DNA of 64,000 nucleotides from Cytobacillus gottheilii (GCF_900166665.1 NZ_LT800494.1:1839262-1903261); one strand, 5' to 3'; shown: positions 50,725 through 60,177, counted from the stretch's first letter. The notes: a model not told the origin generated them from the sequence alone. Program-made: numbers and translations.

Positions 50725-52944
50725 TTGCTTAATTGGCTATTGCAGAAAGAGAATAAAATCACCTATAAGAATACAACCTATTCGATTGATCAGTTTGACT
50801 CCAGCCTGTTAGAAAGGATTATTAAATCACGATTTGCATCAGAAGGTACATTTGCAATTGAACAGTTAACCAATGAAGGGGAATCCCATCTGACACTCAC
50901 AACCCCTTCATTGGAAAAATTTGATTTTCAAACAACCGATAGGAGTGTTGAAGAATATATCCTTGAAGGGAAAATATATCAATTATCTCTAAGTAAGCAT
51001 TATTATCTTCCGCTCTTCACTGGTGTCACAGTTGATATATTAAATGTACTAGAGGAAACACAATGCGATACATTTACTCAAATACTAATAACAAAATCAT
51101 CGAACTGGAGAGAAGAGGCAATAGTTAGATATGAAAATTATTTGAATGGTATTGATTCTCCTATTGGAGTAAAAGTTTTAGACAAAATACAGTCTAAATT
51201 AGTGGGAGCATTAGGAAAAATCAGCAACACAGAATTCAAAAGGCAGCAGTTTGAAGAAATTGAACAAAAAATACTTCAAAATGGCTATCAAATGGAAATT
51301 AGAATTGTGCTTTTAGATGGTTCGGAGACAGAATTAGAAAGATTCATAACAAATAAATTATCCAAAACGGATATGTTTAATTCATTGGAATTAGTAACAG
51401 CAGAAGAATCAATTTCAAAGCATATTCAAGATATGACATTTCAACCTACGATGAAGCAAATATTTTCTGAACAAGAAGTTTGCTCGATCTTATCAAATGT
51501 AGAAAGTATTACAGTACCAGTTGAAACCATGAAGCTTAACGAATCGCCTGTTTCTGCCAATACAAACGAATTACTGAATAGAGCAATAGACTTCCTACCT
51601 TCATATCCAAGAAAAGAAGAGAAAATAACCGAGGATACTATTGTAAGCCTTCAATCAGCATTCAAACGAGTCAAGATCACAGATACAGATATCAAGATAC
51701 TGTCATCATTCCAAGGGGCAACATTGAATAGGTTTCAAATCGAGATACCGGAAAACGTTAATTACTCCAATATACAGAAAAATTTAACAAACCTACAAGC
51801 TGCAATGGGAGATGAAAGTGTTAGTATTGAAATTGGAGATCAGCCAAATACTTTTAACCTTTATATGCCAAGGATTAACAGAGATATTATTTGGCTGAAG
51901 GATATTTTACAATCTGATGTATTCAAAAATCATCTTTCTAAGTCAGAGTTGCCGATAATATTAGGTGAGAAAACATCTGGTGAGATTGAGCTTGCTTGTT
52001 TGGCTGACTTAAAGCATCTTCTTATTGCAGGAGCAACAGGTTCAGGGAAATCAGTATTCCTAAACATCTTAATTATTGTATTGTTGTTAAGTGTTGACCC
52101 TGAATTACTAAATGTCATCCTTATTGACCCAAAGCAAGTTGAATTTGAACAGTACAAAGACTTTCCGCAAGTGAGTAATGTGATTACAGATCCAGAAGAA
52201 GCAGTATCTATGGTTGAGTCCCTTTGTGTAGAAATGGAAATGAGGTATAAGGAGTTTACTAGGCTTAAAGTTAAGAATATTCAGCAGTATAACCGTAAGT
52301 CCAATGTAAAAATGCCGTATATAGTAACCGTGATTGATGAATATGCTGATTTAATGATGCAAAATAAAGATGTAGAAGATCATGTGGTACGATTAAGTCA
52401 AAAATCTCGTGCTGCCGGAATACATGTCGTATTAGCAACACAGAAACCTTTGAGTACAATTGTAACTTCTGTATTGAAAAGCAATTTACCATCTGCCATT
52501 AGCTTTAGATTGAAAACATCGTCTGATTATAAAACAGTTTTCGGTGGCGGTGTTCCGTTTAATCTACTAGGCAAAGGAGATGGAGTGGCTAAATTAGAAG
52601 GTCAGATTAAGGAGTTTGAACGTTTCCAGTCACCAGTTATCACTCTTGACGAAAATGAGGAGGAATTGATTTACGGTAATTTGCTAGAACATTTTAAAGA
52701 TGCGAAAAAACAAGTACCTGTAGACATTGTTGAAGAGGAAAAACCTATTGAAAAGTTAAAGAAAATAATTGCTAATACAGGCGAAACTAAGCTAGGTGTG
52801 TTGAGGGAGCAAATGAAAATTAGAATGAACGATGTGACTGATTTAATAAAGGAATTAGTGGAAGAAGGTTGGTTAGAAAAGCAAGGGAAAGGTTATGTAG
52901 TCGTAGCTGAAGAAAATGAATTATCAAAATGGAGGGATCATTAA
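50725..52944 (+). CDS. FtsK/SpoIIIE-type DNA translocase
   Basis: 739 aa, TTG start after AGGAGGGG. The first 400 residues are novel. The motor has Walker A GATGSGKS (about residue 437), the motif ILIDPKQVEFEQY, Walker B VTVIDEYADLMM (about 535) and HVVLATQKPLSTIVTSVLK. The C-terminal 60 residues form a winged helix (LGVLREQMKIRMNDVTDLIKE, LVEEGWLEKQGKGYVV), like the gamma domain that reads polar DNA words. No TM helices are visible. It may move phage DNA between cells or during segregation. Context with VirB2/VirB6-like proteins favours transfer. Confidence 0.88.
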   Translation: MLNWLLQKENKITYKNTTYSIDQFDSSLLERIIKSRFASEGTFAIEQLTNEGESHLTLTTPSLEKFDFQTTDRSVEEYILEGKIYQLSLSKHYYLPLFTGVTVDILNVLEETQCDTFTQILITKSSNWREEAIVRYENYLNGIDSPIGVKVLDKIQSKLVGALGKISNTEFKRQQFEEIEQKILQNGYQMEIRIVLLDGSETELERFITNKLSKTDMFNSLELVTAEESISKHIQDMTFQPTMKQIFSEQEVCSILSNVESITVPVETMKLNESPVSANTNELLNRAIDFLPSYPRKEEKITEDTIVSLQSAFKRVKITDTDIKILSSFQGATLNRFQIEIPENVNYSNIQKNLTNLQAAMGDESVSIEIGDQPNTFNLYMPRINRDIIWLKDILQSDVFKNHLSKSELPIILGEKTSGEIELACLADLKHLLIAGATGSGKSVFLNILIIVLLLSVDPELLNVILIDPKQVEFEQYKDFPQVSNVITDPEEAVSMVESLCVEMEMRYKEFTRLKVKNIQQYNRKSNVKMPYIVTVIDEYADLMMQNKDVEDHVVRLSQKSRAAGIHVVLATQKPLSTIVTSVLKSNLPSAISFRLKTSSDYKTVFGGGVPFNLLGKGDGVAKLEGQIKEFERFQSPVITLDENEEELIYGNLLEHFKDAKKQVPVDIVEEEKPIEKLKKIIANTGETKLGVLREQMKIRMNDVTDLIKELVEEGWLEKQGKGYVVVAEENELSKWRDH

Positions 52945-53094
52945 ATGAAAATAAATGTTAATAAGATTAAGGAAACTTGGGAAATGGATTGGGATGTTGA
53001 TAATGTGTATTATAAGGTTGAGGAAGATAAAATAATTAAGATTAATATAGAAACAGGAGAAGTTTTTAGCTATAAATTTGCGACAGTGCATTAA
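52945..53094 (+). CDS. Small protein following the FtsK-type motor
   Basis: 49 aa (MKINVNKIKETWEMDWDVDN...), ATG 52945 directly after the motor's stop codon, with GGAGGG inside the motor's end. Beta-rich, acidic. The operon ends here at a terminator. Not recognised. Confidence 0.55.
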   Translation: MKINVNKIKETWEMDWDVDNVYYKVEEDKIIKINIETGEVFSYKFATVH

Positions 53095-53112
53095 ATTGCG
53101 CTGTTTTTTCTT
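53083..53112 (+). terminator. Terminator of the tubZ-FtsK region
   Basis: ACAGTGCA and TGCGCTGT form an 8-bp stem (one T-G) and TTTTTTCTTT follows. It overlaps the stop codon of the 49-aa gene. Confidence 0.8.
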
Positions 53113-53157
53113 TATTTTATCAATTTATTTACAATACGTCACTTGATTATTAGTCAT

Positions 53158-53166
53158 AAATAAATT
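53158..53166 (+). promoter_or_regulatory. AAATAAATT motif between terminator and next operon
   Basis: The copy lies after the terminator at 53083-53112 and 39 bases before the GTG start at 53205. A second copy in the opposite direction stands at 53122-53130. This is the placing expected of a promoter. Confidence 0.55.
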
Positions 53167-53204
53167 AATATTAAACTATCAACTTATTGAAAGGAGGACG
53201 GAGT

Positions 53205-53393
53205 GTGCTAACAGGGAAGCAACTGAAGATAAAACGCATTGAATTAGACATAAAAGCAAAGGAAATTGCAGAGTTTTTAGGCATTTGTAAGACTTATGTA
53301 AGTAAAATGGAGCGAGAAGTGCAAGGAATACCAATACATATGTATGAAAAGTGGTACGGTTATTTGCTTAGTATTAAAAATAAATTGATATAA
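53205..53393 (+). CDS. XRE-like small regulator
   Basis: 62 aa from GTG 53205, seven bases after AAAGGAGG. It is a minimal helix-turn-helix protein (GKQLKIKRIELDIKAKEIAEF, LGICKTYVSKMEREVQG). It heads the replication operon and may regulate it. Its last codons contain another AAATAAATT copy (53378). Confidence 0.7.
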   Translation: MLTGKQLKIKRIELDIKAKEIAEFLGICKTYVSKMEREVQGIPIHMYEKWYGYLLSIKNKLI

Positions 53394-53404
53394 GGAGAGG
53401 CTAT

Positions 53405-55627
53405 ATGAGCGAAGATATTGAATTGAAGGTTAAAGTTGATAGGAAAATGTTTTACAATAGTGAATCATCTTGGGGAGTATTTGCTTTAAAGCCAGTCACA
53501 AATAAGGATTTAGTGAAACTGAATGATTATAATAACTTTGTTGTTAATGGAAACATGCCTGAATTGTTTGTTGATAAGGAATACGATATAAAAATACGCC
53601 CCTCCACTCATCCAAAGTATGGAGATGGCTATTCTATTGTTCATGTTACGTACCAAAAGCCTACATCAATTAGCGAGCAGCAGGAATACATAAGAATCAT
53701 GCTTACAGAGAAACAGTCAAGTGCCATTCTTGAAAAATACCCTAATCATTTAATACTTGATATGATGAAAGACGGTACGTTTGATTACAATGGAGTAAAG
53801 AATATTGGTGAGAAAAATTATAAGAAGATCAAAGGATACTTACTGGACAACTTGGATATTCAAGAATCACTTGTTGAGTTGAAGGATCTAAATATTACAT
53901 TTGCATCAATGAAAAAGTTAGTTGAGCACTTTGGTACACCAGAAGTTGTAGTAAAGAGAGTGCAAGCGAATATCTACTCTTTATGCGAGGTTAAAGGGTT
54001 TGGTTTCTTAAAGGTTGATGCTTATGCATTGAACAGGGGAGATGACAAAGAAAATCCTAACCGGATTATTGCAGCCATTAATTTTGTATTAGCATCAGAA
54101 GAATCTAACGGAAACACATGGATTAGCCGTTCAGCATTACATAATAAATTAATTGAATTATTACAGGTTGGCGAGGATGTTGTTAATTCGGTGGTAAATG
54201 GATTAGCAAATAATAAACAATTCTACTTAGATGAAAACAGAGTAGCTTTATATAAGAACTATTTCTATGAACGAGAAATAAAGAAACGTTTATACAGGTT
54301 ACATAATGCTAAATCTAAATTGCATATTAAAGATGTCGAGAAGAAGATAGCTGAAGCTGAGAAGTTAGCAGGAATTATATACTCAGATGAACAGCGAGAA
54401 GCTATTCAGATGGCAGTTGAAAACAATGTCTTTATTTTGAACGGTAAAGGTGGAGTAGGGAAAACAAGTGTCTTGAAAGCTATATTGAGTGTACACAATA
54501 ATTATAAACATGCTTGCTGTGCATTGTCTGGTAAGGCAAGTAAGATAATGTCCTCATTAGGGTTAAATGCTTTTACAATACATAGATTGCTAGGGTTTGA
54601 TCCGAAGTTAGGATTTAAACATAACGAGAAAGAGAAATTGCCTTATCATGTAGTGGTTATTGATGAAGCAAGTATGAGCAATGTGTATTTAATGTATTCA
54701 ATTATTTGTGCAATTGAGGAAGGTATGAAGTTAATTATTGTGGGCGATGGTGGACAACTTGAAGCCATTGGAGCCGGAGCTGTATTTAGTGATTTACTTA
54801 AATCGGAAGTATTCCCACAGAAAGAATTAACACAGGTTCACAGACAAGCTGCTAAATCAGGAATATTGTCTTCAGCAAATGAGATCCGTGAGGGCAGACA
54901 AATTGTTGATACTTCAACTTTAGGTAAACAAGTGTATGGAGAGTTAAAGGATTTTGTTTTGTTTCCATTAGCAGATAAGCAAGCCATAAAAGAGTTAACT
55001 CTAGATGTCTGCAGAACCTTTTTGAATAAGAACATAGATGATTTTCAAGTCATTACTGCACTAAAGGCTAGAGGCGATATATCTGTAAAGACACTTAATA
55101 ATGAAATTCAAGCAATATTTAATGATTTGAATAAGCCTTCTGTTAAGCGTGGAGCATATGAGTACAGGGAAGGTGACAGAGTAATTCAAAGTGGAAACAA
55201 TTATGAAGCTGGTGAAAACTTTGACATAAGTGTGTTCAATGGAACCATTGGTAAGATTGTAGATTTAGAGAAAGCAAGAAATGATAAGGAAAAGGATAAG
55301 TTATATATCAAGTTTGAGGGAATTGATGAAGTTATTTGCTACATGAAAGAGCAGATTGACCAAATTGAATTAGCTTATGCAATTACTTGTCACCGTTCAC
55401 AGGGTTCAACAATTCCATATACACTATTTGTATTTGATTATAGCGCTTATACTTTGCTCAACAGACAATTCGTGTATACGGGACTCACAAGGGCAAGTAA
55501 AGGATGTGTAGTAGTTTGTGAGGGTAGAGCTTTAAGACATGCCGTTAGGACTGATTCTGCTGGTAGACGGAACACATTTTTATTGGATATGCTTATGGAG
55601 GAGGAAGTTGATTTGAGTGTCAGATAA
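53405..55627 (+). CDS. RecD2-like DNA helicase
   Basis: 740 aa. The N-terminal part has OB-like and HhH-like segments (GVKNIGEKNYKKI, VKGFGFLKVDAYA). The SF1B motor has Walker A NGKGGVGKTSV (about residues 346-356), Walker B VVVIDEASMS (about 417), motif III IIVGDGGQLEAIGAG, and late motifs VINGxIG-like FNGTIGKI and ITCHRSQGST. The order is that of RecD2/TraA-type 5'-3' helicases. It should unwind DNA in phage replication or recombination. It overlaps the next gene by 11 bases. Confidence 0.88.
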   Translation: MSEDIELKVKVDRKMFYNSESSWGVFALKPVTNKDLVKLNDYNNFVVNGNMPELFVDKEYDIKIRPSTHPKYGDGYSIVHVTYQKPTSISEQQEYIRIMLTEKQSSAILEKYPNHLILDMMKDGTFDYNGVKNIGEKNYKKIKGYLLDNLDIQESLVELKDLNITFASMKKLVEHFGTPEVVVKRVQANIYSLCEVKGFGFLKVDAYALNRGDDKENPNRIIAAINFVLASEESNGNTWISRSALHNKLIELLQVGEDVVNSVVNGLANNKQFYLDENRVALYKNYFYEREIKKRLYRLHNAKSKLHIKDVEKKIAEAEKLAGIIYSDEQREAIQMAVENNVFILNGKGGVGKTSVLKAILSVHNNYKHACCALSGKASKIMSSLGLNAFTIHRLLGFDPKLGFKHNEKEKLPYHVVVIDEASMSNVYLMYSIICAIEEGMKLIIVGDGGQLEAIGAGAVFSDLLKSEVFPQKELTQVHRQAAKSGILSSANEIREGRQIVDTSTLGKQVYGELKDFVLFPLADKQAIKELTLDVCRTFLNKNIDDFQVITALKARGDISVKTLNNEIQAIFNDLNKPSVKRGAYEYREGDRVIQSGNNYEAGENFDISVFNGTIGKIVDLEKARNDKEKDKLYIKFEGIDEVICYMKEQIDQIELAYAITCHRSQGSTIPYTLFVFDYSAYTLLNRQFVYTGLTRASKGCVVVCEGRALRHAVRTDSAGRRNTFLLDMLMEEEVDLSVR

Positions 55628-56528
55628 TATTAGAAATAAATTGATTTACAACGAGAAAGAATCTAAGTTATTCTTGCCCAATGAAATATTCGAAGATTTA
55701 CAGGCGAGTGGGATTAAAAATAAGCACATTCCACTTGCTTATTCCTATTATTGCTTAGTCAGTTGGCTATACAGATATGCGAAGTATGGAGTTATTAATG
55801 GACTAGACAATAAAGTTATCAAACAAATATTAGGATACAGTCCAACATATCCAGAGATTGATTACATAATTAAGAAGAATGGTTTGCTTGATACTTTAGG
55901 GTATACAGAAACAACAAAGAATTTCCCTATATTGTGGACATATGAGGATAAGATTTTAAATTTTGATTTACTTAGTGACTTTGAAGAAGATGTACAGAAA
56001 ATGATTAAGCAGCAACATAGTAGGAAGTATACAGTCAAATATCCGGTTAAAGCATTTTACAGAAGCAAAGAGTCGGAAGAAGATAACTATGAAGATGGGA
56101 CATTCTTTGAAGTAGACAACACTCACCTTGTTCCATTTGAAGTGTTTATGTTCTGTATGAGTAAAAAGGAGTTAGGATGTACTGGCTTCTACTTGTGGAG
56201 TTATTTGCAGATGCAGAATCAGAAGTTTTCTGGAGGATATGATGTAAGTTTGGATGATTTAGCTAGTGAGGTGAAGATTGCTAGAAGCACAATGTGTGAA
56301 TATCTTGGCTCACTTAGAGAATATGAAATGATTAAATGTCAGCACAATCAGGATTACTTTTGCTTGGCATTGAGCAATGACGAGAAAAAGGCTAATACAT
56401 ATGTGACTTGTGATTGGACTAGCTTCAGTGAGCAAAAGTGTAAGGTTAGTAGAATGAAGGTAATTAGTGTAAAAGAATATGAGAAGATCAAGGAAAACAG
56501 GGAAGAGCTGAGTGAGTTATTTATATGA
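55617..56528 (+). CDS. Winged-helix replication protein (probable initiator or loader)
   Basis: 303 aa, coupled to RecD2 by overlap. N-terminal helical segment (IPLAYSYYCLVSWLYRYAKYG), and a C-terminal winged helix (YDVSLDDLASEVKIARSTMCEYLGSL, REYEMIK). This MarR/DnaD-style layout is common in plasmid and phage replication initiators. The helicase and the AEP primase nearby support a replication role. I cannot name the family. Confidence 0.6.
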   Translation: MSDNIRNKLIYNEKESKLFLPNEIFEDLQASGIKNKHIPLAYSYYCLVSWLYRYAKYGVINGLDNKVIKQILGYSPTYPEIDYIIKKNGLLDTLGYTETTKNFPILWTYEDKILNFDLLSDFEEDVQKMIKQQHSRKYTVKYPVKAFYRSKESEEDNYEDGTFFEVDNTHLVPFEVFMFCMSKKELGCTGFYLWSYLQMQNQKFSGGYDVSLDDLASEVKIARSTMCEYLGSLREYEMIKCQHNQDYFCLALSNDEKKANTYVTCDWTSFSEQKCKVSRMKVISVKEYEKIKENREELSELFI

Positions 56529-56681
56529 AATTGAATAATATAGGAATCTGGACTAAATATAATATAGAAACAATTGAATATTACATAATTAAATTAATAA
56601 ATAAAAGTAGAAAGTGTATGTATATATTATATGTAGTACAGAAACCTATATTATTCGGAATTAGATTAAGTCTGATGTTGA

Positions 56682-56690
56682 AAATAAATT
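56682..56690 (+). promoter_or_regulatory. AAATAAATT motif before the HNH/AP2-like gene
   Basis: GAAAATAAATTGAAGGAG: the motif abuts the ribosome site AAGGAG of the gene at 56705. Confidence 0.5.
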
Positions 56691-56704
56691 GAAGGAGAGA
56701 TTGA

Positions 56705-57454
56705 ATGAAGAAACTAGATAGAACAGGAGAGAAGAAAGTAAATAAAAATGGATCGCCTATGGAAATTGTCAAATATACTAATAATAAAGATATATTAGTT
56801 AAGTTTACTGATTCAGGGAATGTTGTAAGGTGCGCATATAGTTCATTTAGCAAAGGGTCATTATTAGACCCGAGCGATAAAACGGTGTACGGAGTAGGAT
56901 ATTATGGAGTCGGTCAACATATATCAAGTGAAAATCACAAAATGTCACACAAGTATAAAACTTGGCACGGTATGATGAGGAGATGCTACGACAAGGAATT
57001 TCATAAAAGATCCCCCATCTATGCTGACTGTGCAGTTGCGGAAGTATGGCATAACTACCAAAATTTTGGAGATTGGTATGATGAAAATTATTATTCTATT
57101 GACGGTCATATGATGCACTTGGATAAAGATATTTTAGTTAAGGGGAATAAGATTTATAGTCCAGATACTTGTATCTTTGTTCCTGCAGCTATAAATAGCC
57201 TGTTTATCAAGGTTCATGATGAAAAGAGGAAACTATATACCTGTGTTTACTATAACCCTAAAAGGTTAGAATACAAATACACCGCTAGAACGAAAGATAA
57301 ATTCATAGGATCTTTCAAGACTCATGAAGAAGCAGCGAATGCTTATGTAAAATATAAGAATTTACTGTTTAGAGATAAAGCTTATGAGTATAAAGATTTA
57401 ATTCCAAATAAATTGTATGAAGCGATGTTAAATTATAAAGTTGAAATAGTTTAA
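56705..57454 (+). CDS. HNH/AP2-type homing endonuclease-like protein
   Basis: 249 aa. YKTWHGMMRRCYDKEFHKRSP, then VAEVWHNYQNFGDWY, HLDKDILVKGNKIYSPDTCIF and PAAIN form the His-Me-finger (HNH-like) pattern of free-standing phage homing enzymes. The C-terminal 65 residues (YTARTKDKFIGSFKTHEEAANAYVKYK) are an AP2-like DNA-binding domain. It is a probable selfish gene at the end of the replication operon, ahead of the large gene-free stretch. Confidence 0.8.
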   Translation: MKKLDRTGEKKVNKNGSPMEIVKYTNNKDILVKFTDSGNVVRCAYSSFSKGSLLDPSDKTVYGVGYYGVGQHISSENHKMSHKYKTWHGMMRRCYDKEFHKRSPIYADCAVAEVWHNYQNFGDWYDENYYSIDGHMMHLDKDILVKGNKIYSPDTCIFVPAAINSLFIKVHDEKRKLYTCVYYNPKRLEYKYTARTKDKFIGSFKTHEEAANAYVKYKNLLFRDKAYEYKDLIPNKLYEAMLNYKVEIV

Positions 57455-57521
57455 TCTGTAAAATTTATACATATTTTTGTTAATCGTAAGCCTGTTTTGT
57501 ACATATTCATATAAAAATTAG

Positions 57522-57554
57522 ACGATAACATGGAAAATGATGTTATCGTTTTTT
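57522..57554 (+). terminator. Terminator after the HNH/AP2-like gene
   Basis: ACGATAACAT and ATGTTATCGT form a perfect 10-bp stem around an 8-base loop and TTTTTT follows. Related ACGATA/TATCGT words recur just downstream (57620, 57752). Confidence 0.88.
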
Positions 57555-58917
57555 AATGTTCAGTTGATTGAAAGTATTGATTTAAAAGGGTTTCTAGCGT
57601 TTAGAGAGAGTAGATATGACAATGTTATCGTTCAAGCCTTGTGTACCAAGGGTTTGAGGGTTATTTTAGAGGAAAATGCGCAAATTAGAGAATTAAGGTA
57701 AAAACGAAAACGTTGATTTGATGCATGATGCATTCGTCCTTTTACGATTGCAGGACGATAGCAATTTAGGTGAAAATGGAGCGAAGATGGAAAAGTTTGG
57801 ATAATTGTACAGTTGAGTGTGAAAATTTGAATGGGAAAATGGAAAAATAACTGTGCGGTGGAAATGGAAGTGCTAGGGATTTATTTCCATATTTATAACT
57901 GGTATTAAATGTAAATATAGCCCCCTATATTCTTCCATTTATTACTCATTTTCCATCTAGTCCACCTAAGCCTACCAAAAACCGCATCAAATCAAGCTTT
58001 CTGAAACTTTCCTCTAATATACATTAGGGGTAAGTTAATACAATTATTTCCATATATCCTTATTTTATCCTGTTTTGCTACCATATAACCAGCAGCTCAA
58101 ACCTACATACAATCAGCCGTAATTTATCCTATAATATAAAACTTTGCTTTTATCATGAAATATTTATGTTTAAGCTATTGATCAGGCAAGTTGTATAAAA
58201 TGTAAAAAATTTTACAATTAAGTTGTGTAAACTGTTGTACGATTTGTGTTTACTTATTGCAATCGAAGCTATAACATAACCGACTGGCTGCAACACTTTT
58301 TATATTCAACTATTAGTATCTGGTACTATATTTATACCTACTCAACTCACACTATTATCCATTCTGCATATTCAACTCTACCCTTAATCACTCACAATTC
58401 TTTATATATCAGCATTCCAGCACACTATACACACTATTCATAATCTACATATGTCATCTACTAGTATAACCTACTACTAATTATATTATGACTAGGTACT
58501 AATTTATTTCACTACTTACTCACATTATAATCCACACAATGTTGATAACTATTACTACTCAACTCATATCAGCAAACTTAATCAATGGATCACCTAACGC
58601 TACTATCACCTAATCAATCACACTCACTTACACGCACACAATCAACCTACACCAACCATGCACTCACTAGCTAACCTTACCTATACTTTGCTCCTTATCA
58701 ATCAACACAACCAATCCTATACACTCTCAATTTATCATACTGTACACTAACCAACGGAAGGCAAGCAGCACACACAAACTGTATAATATAATTATTTATA
58801 TATTAGAAATAAATTAACAAAACGGTATACAAACAACCTAATCTATGATACAATTTAGTTAAGTTAAAGAGAGCAACAAGCTTACATACTCAACGCATTT
58901 ACTCACCAATTAATTAA

Positions 58918-58926
58918 AAATAAATT
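58918..58926 (+). promoter_or_regulatory. AAATAAATT motif before the first early small gene
   Basis: Full extended form TTAATTAAAAATAAATTG, ten bases before TTAGGAGG of the gene at 58950. Confidence 0.55.
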
Positions 58927-58949
58927 GCCATATTAGGAGGAATATTAAA

Positions 58950-59171
58950 ATGAAGAAAATCGAATTCACTCACTTACAATTAGCAGTTAATCACGGAGAA
59001 CAGTTTGGAGGATGGATCTTCCACAATGAGCAAGAGAACATTACTATCTGGTATGATGCAGCAGACTACACATTAACAAGTATCTTGCATGATTCGCCTA
59101 CAAGTGGATCAATTAAACCTTGGAGACATTATCAAGAGGTATTACAAATTAAGGAGGAGGATGCAGCATGA
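58950..59171 (+). CDS. Small protein, unknown function
   Basis: 73 aa (MKKIEFTHLQLAVNHGEQFG, GWIFHNEQENITIWYDAADY), beta-rich with several Trp and His. Strong TAGGAGGAA site. It overlaps the next gene by four bases. Typical of early-region phage proteins; not recognised. Confidence 0.6.
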   Translation: MKKIEFTHLQLAVNHGEQFGGWIFHNEQENITIWYDAADYTLTSILHDSPTSGSIKPWRHYQEVLQIKEEDAA

Positions 59172-59455
59172 TTAAATTAAATCCTAACTTAACTAAATCA
59201 CAGCAACTTAAAAGTATTGCACTAGATAGCTATAAGTCTAGTCAAAGTTTAATAGGCAAGCAGGTAAAGTATATCGGAGAGGATTATATTAAGAAGCAAC
59301 TTACCACAGGCGATACCTACACTATATCTGATATCAGCAGTGGAAATTATGATTCATTTATTAAGCTAAAAGAATTAGCAGATACAAGATACTCGGAATA
59401 CTCCAGGACAACAGTGCAGAACACATACAATATTGAAGAGTTTGAATTAGCTTAA
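59168..59455 (+). CDS. Small protein, unknown function
   Basis: 95 aa, coupled to the upstream gene. Central VKYIGEDYIKKQLTTGDTYT suggests a small SH3-like barrel. No family recognised. Confidence 0.55.
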   Translation: MIKLNPNLTKSQQLKSIALDSYKSSQSLIGKQVKYIGEDYIKKQLTTGDTYTISDISSGNYDSFIKLKELADTRYSEYSRTTVQNTYNIEEFELA

Positions 59456-59538
59456 ATAGCAACCAAAAACAATTGAATAGATTATAATAAGGATAATTAA
59501 AACTACACATGTATCAGCAAAATAAGGAGTTGATAAAC

Positions 59539-59922
59539 ATGAAAAAGAATTTAAACAGAATTCAACTTGAATTAAACGAATATAATCATTTAACAATTAA
59601 GACGAACAATGGAGAAGTCACATTAACAAGATTCGAGATAGATCAAATTGTAAAAGCATATGATCAAATGAAGCAGGAAAAGGTAGCAGCAAAGCCGACA
59701 ATTAGCATAGAAGATAAGATAAAAGAATGTAAGGAACATGGATTTAAAGTTAGAAAAGATAGAGAATGGCTTTGGTTAAGTGAAACCGATGGACGATACA
59801 ATGTACAAGTTACAACTACAACAGGAGAAGTATTGACAAATAAAGATAAGGAAACGGAAGTATTAGAATCACTAGGTTTTCAATATTCATCTAACAAAAT
59901 GAATTTTTATTGGATTAGTTAA
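59539..59922 (+). CDS. Small protein, unknown function
   Basis: 127 aa from ATG 59539, behind AAGGAGTTGA; an upstream ATG at 59509 lacks a site. N-terminal beta strands (NHLTIKTNNGEVTLTRFEID), a helical middle and a C-terminal part with paired Trp (REWLWLSETDG). Not recognised. Confidence 0.55.
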   Translation: MKKNLNRIQLELNEYNHLTIKTNNGEVTLTRFEIDQIVKAYDQMKQEKVAAKPTISIEDKIKECKEHGFKVRKDREWLWLSETDGRYNVQVTTTTGEVLTNKDKETEVLESLGFQYSSNKMNFYWIS

Positions 59923-59960
59923 ATAGGAAGTGGAGATAGTTTTTCTTCACTTCCATATAA

Positions 59961-59969
59961 AAATAAATT
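59961..59969 (+). promoter_or_regulatory. AAATAAATT motif before the 61-aa gene
   Basis: ATAAAAATAAATTAT, six bases before AAAGGAG of the gene at 59992. Confidence 0.5.
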
Positions 59970-59991
59970 ATCAAAAAGGAGTCCGTCCAAC

Positions 59992-60177
59992 ATGAAATCA
60001 CAATACATATCACAGTTACCACAATCAACTCAACAAGCCATAGCATCCGATTTAACACTCACACTATCACAGTTAGACTTAACACCAGCTGAACAAACAG
60101 AAGCCTTACAGGATGCTTTAAACAGTCGCTTATCTGATCTATCTGACCTAATCATTATAAAGAAATACATACACTAA
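59992..60177 (+). CDS. Small protein, unknown function
   Basis: 61 aa, helical and Gln/Ser/Leu-rich (QLPQSTQQAIASDLTLTLSQ). Base use is rich in A and C with few G, like the gene-free stretch before it. Function unknown. Confidence 0.55.
   Translation: MKSQYISQLPQSTQQAIASDLTLTLSQLDLTPAEQTEALQDALNSRLSDLSDLIIIKKYIH

Larger units (their letters stand above)
57455..58949. other. 1.5-kb gene-free region, candidate origin or regulatory region
   Basis: No credible gene is present. It holds the terminator at 57522. A 16-bp palindrome TGTAAAAAATTTTACA (58201-58216) is followed by loosely repeated TTGTGTAAAC/TTGTAC words up to 58256. From about 58250 to 58780 the plus strand is strikingly poor in G and rich in CA/CT words. 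Near-matches to a DnaA box include TAATCCACA (about 58530) and several TTATCC. AAATAAATT copies lie at 58501 (minus) and 58807, 58918 (plus). Confidence 0.55.

Noticed and set aside
58246-58443. 65-codon ORF in the G-poor stretch
   Set aside because: No ribosome site, unnatural Tyr/Thr/Ser/His composition caused by the base bias.
58525-58540. DnaA box (TAATCCACA) marking an origin
   Set aside because: One mismatch to the consensus and no clear cluster; kept only as a hint in the description of the gene-free region.
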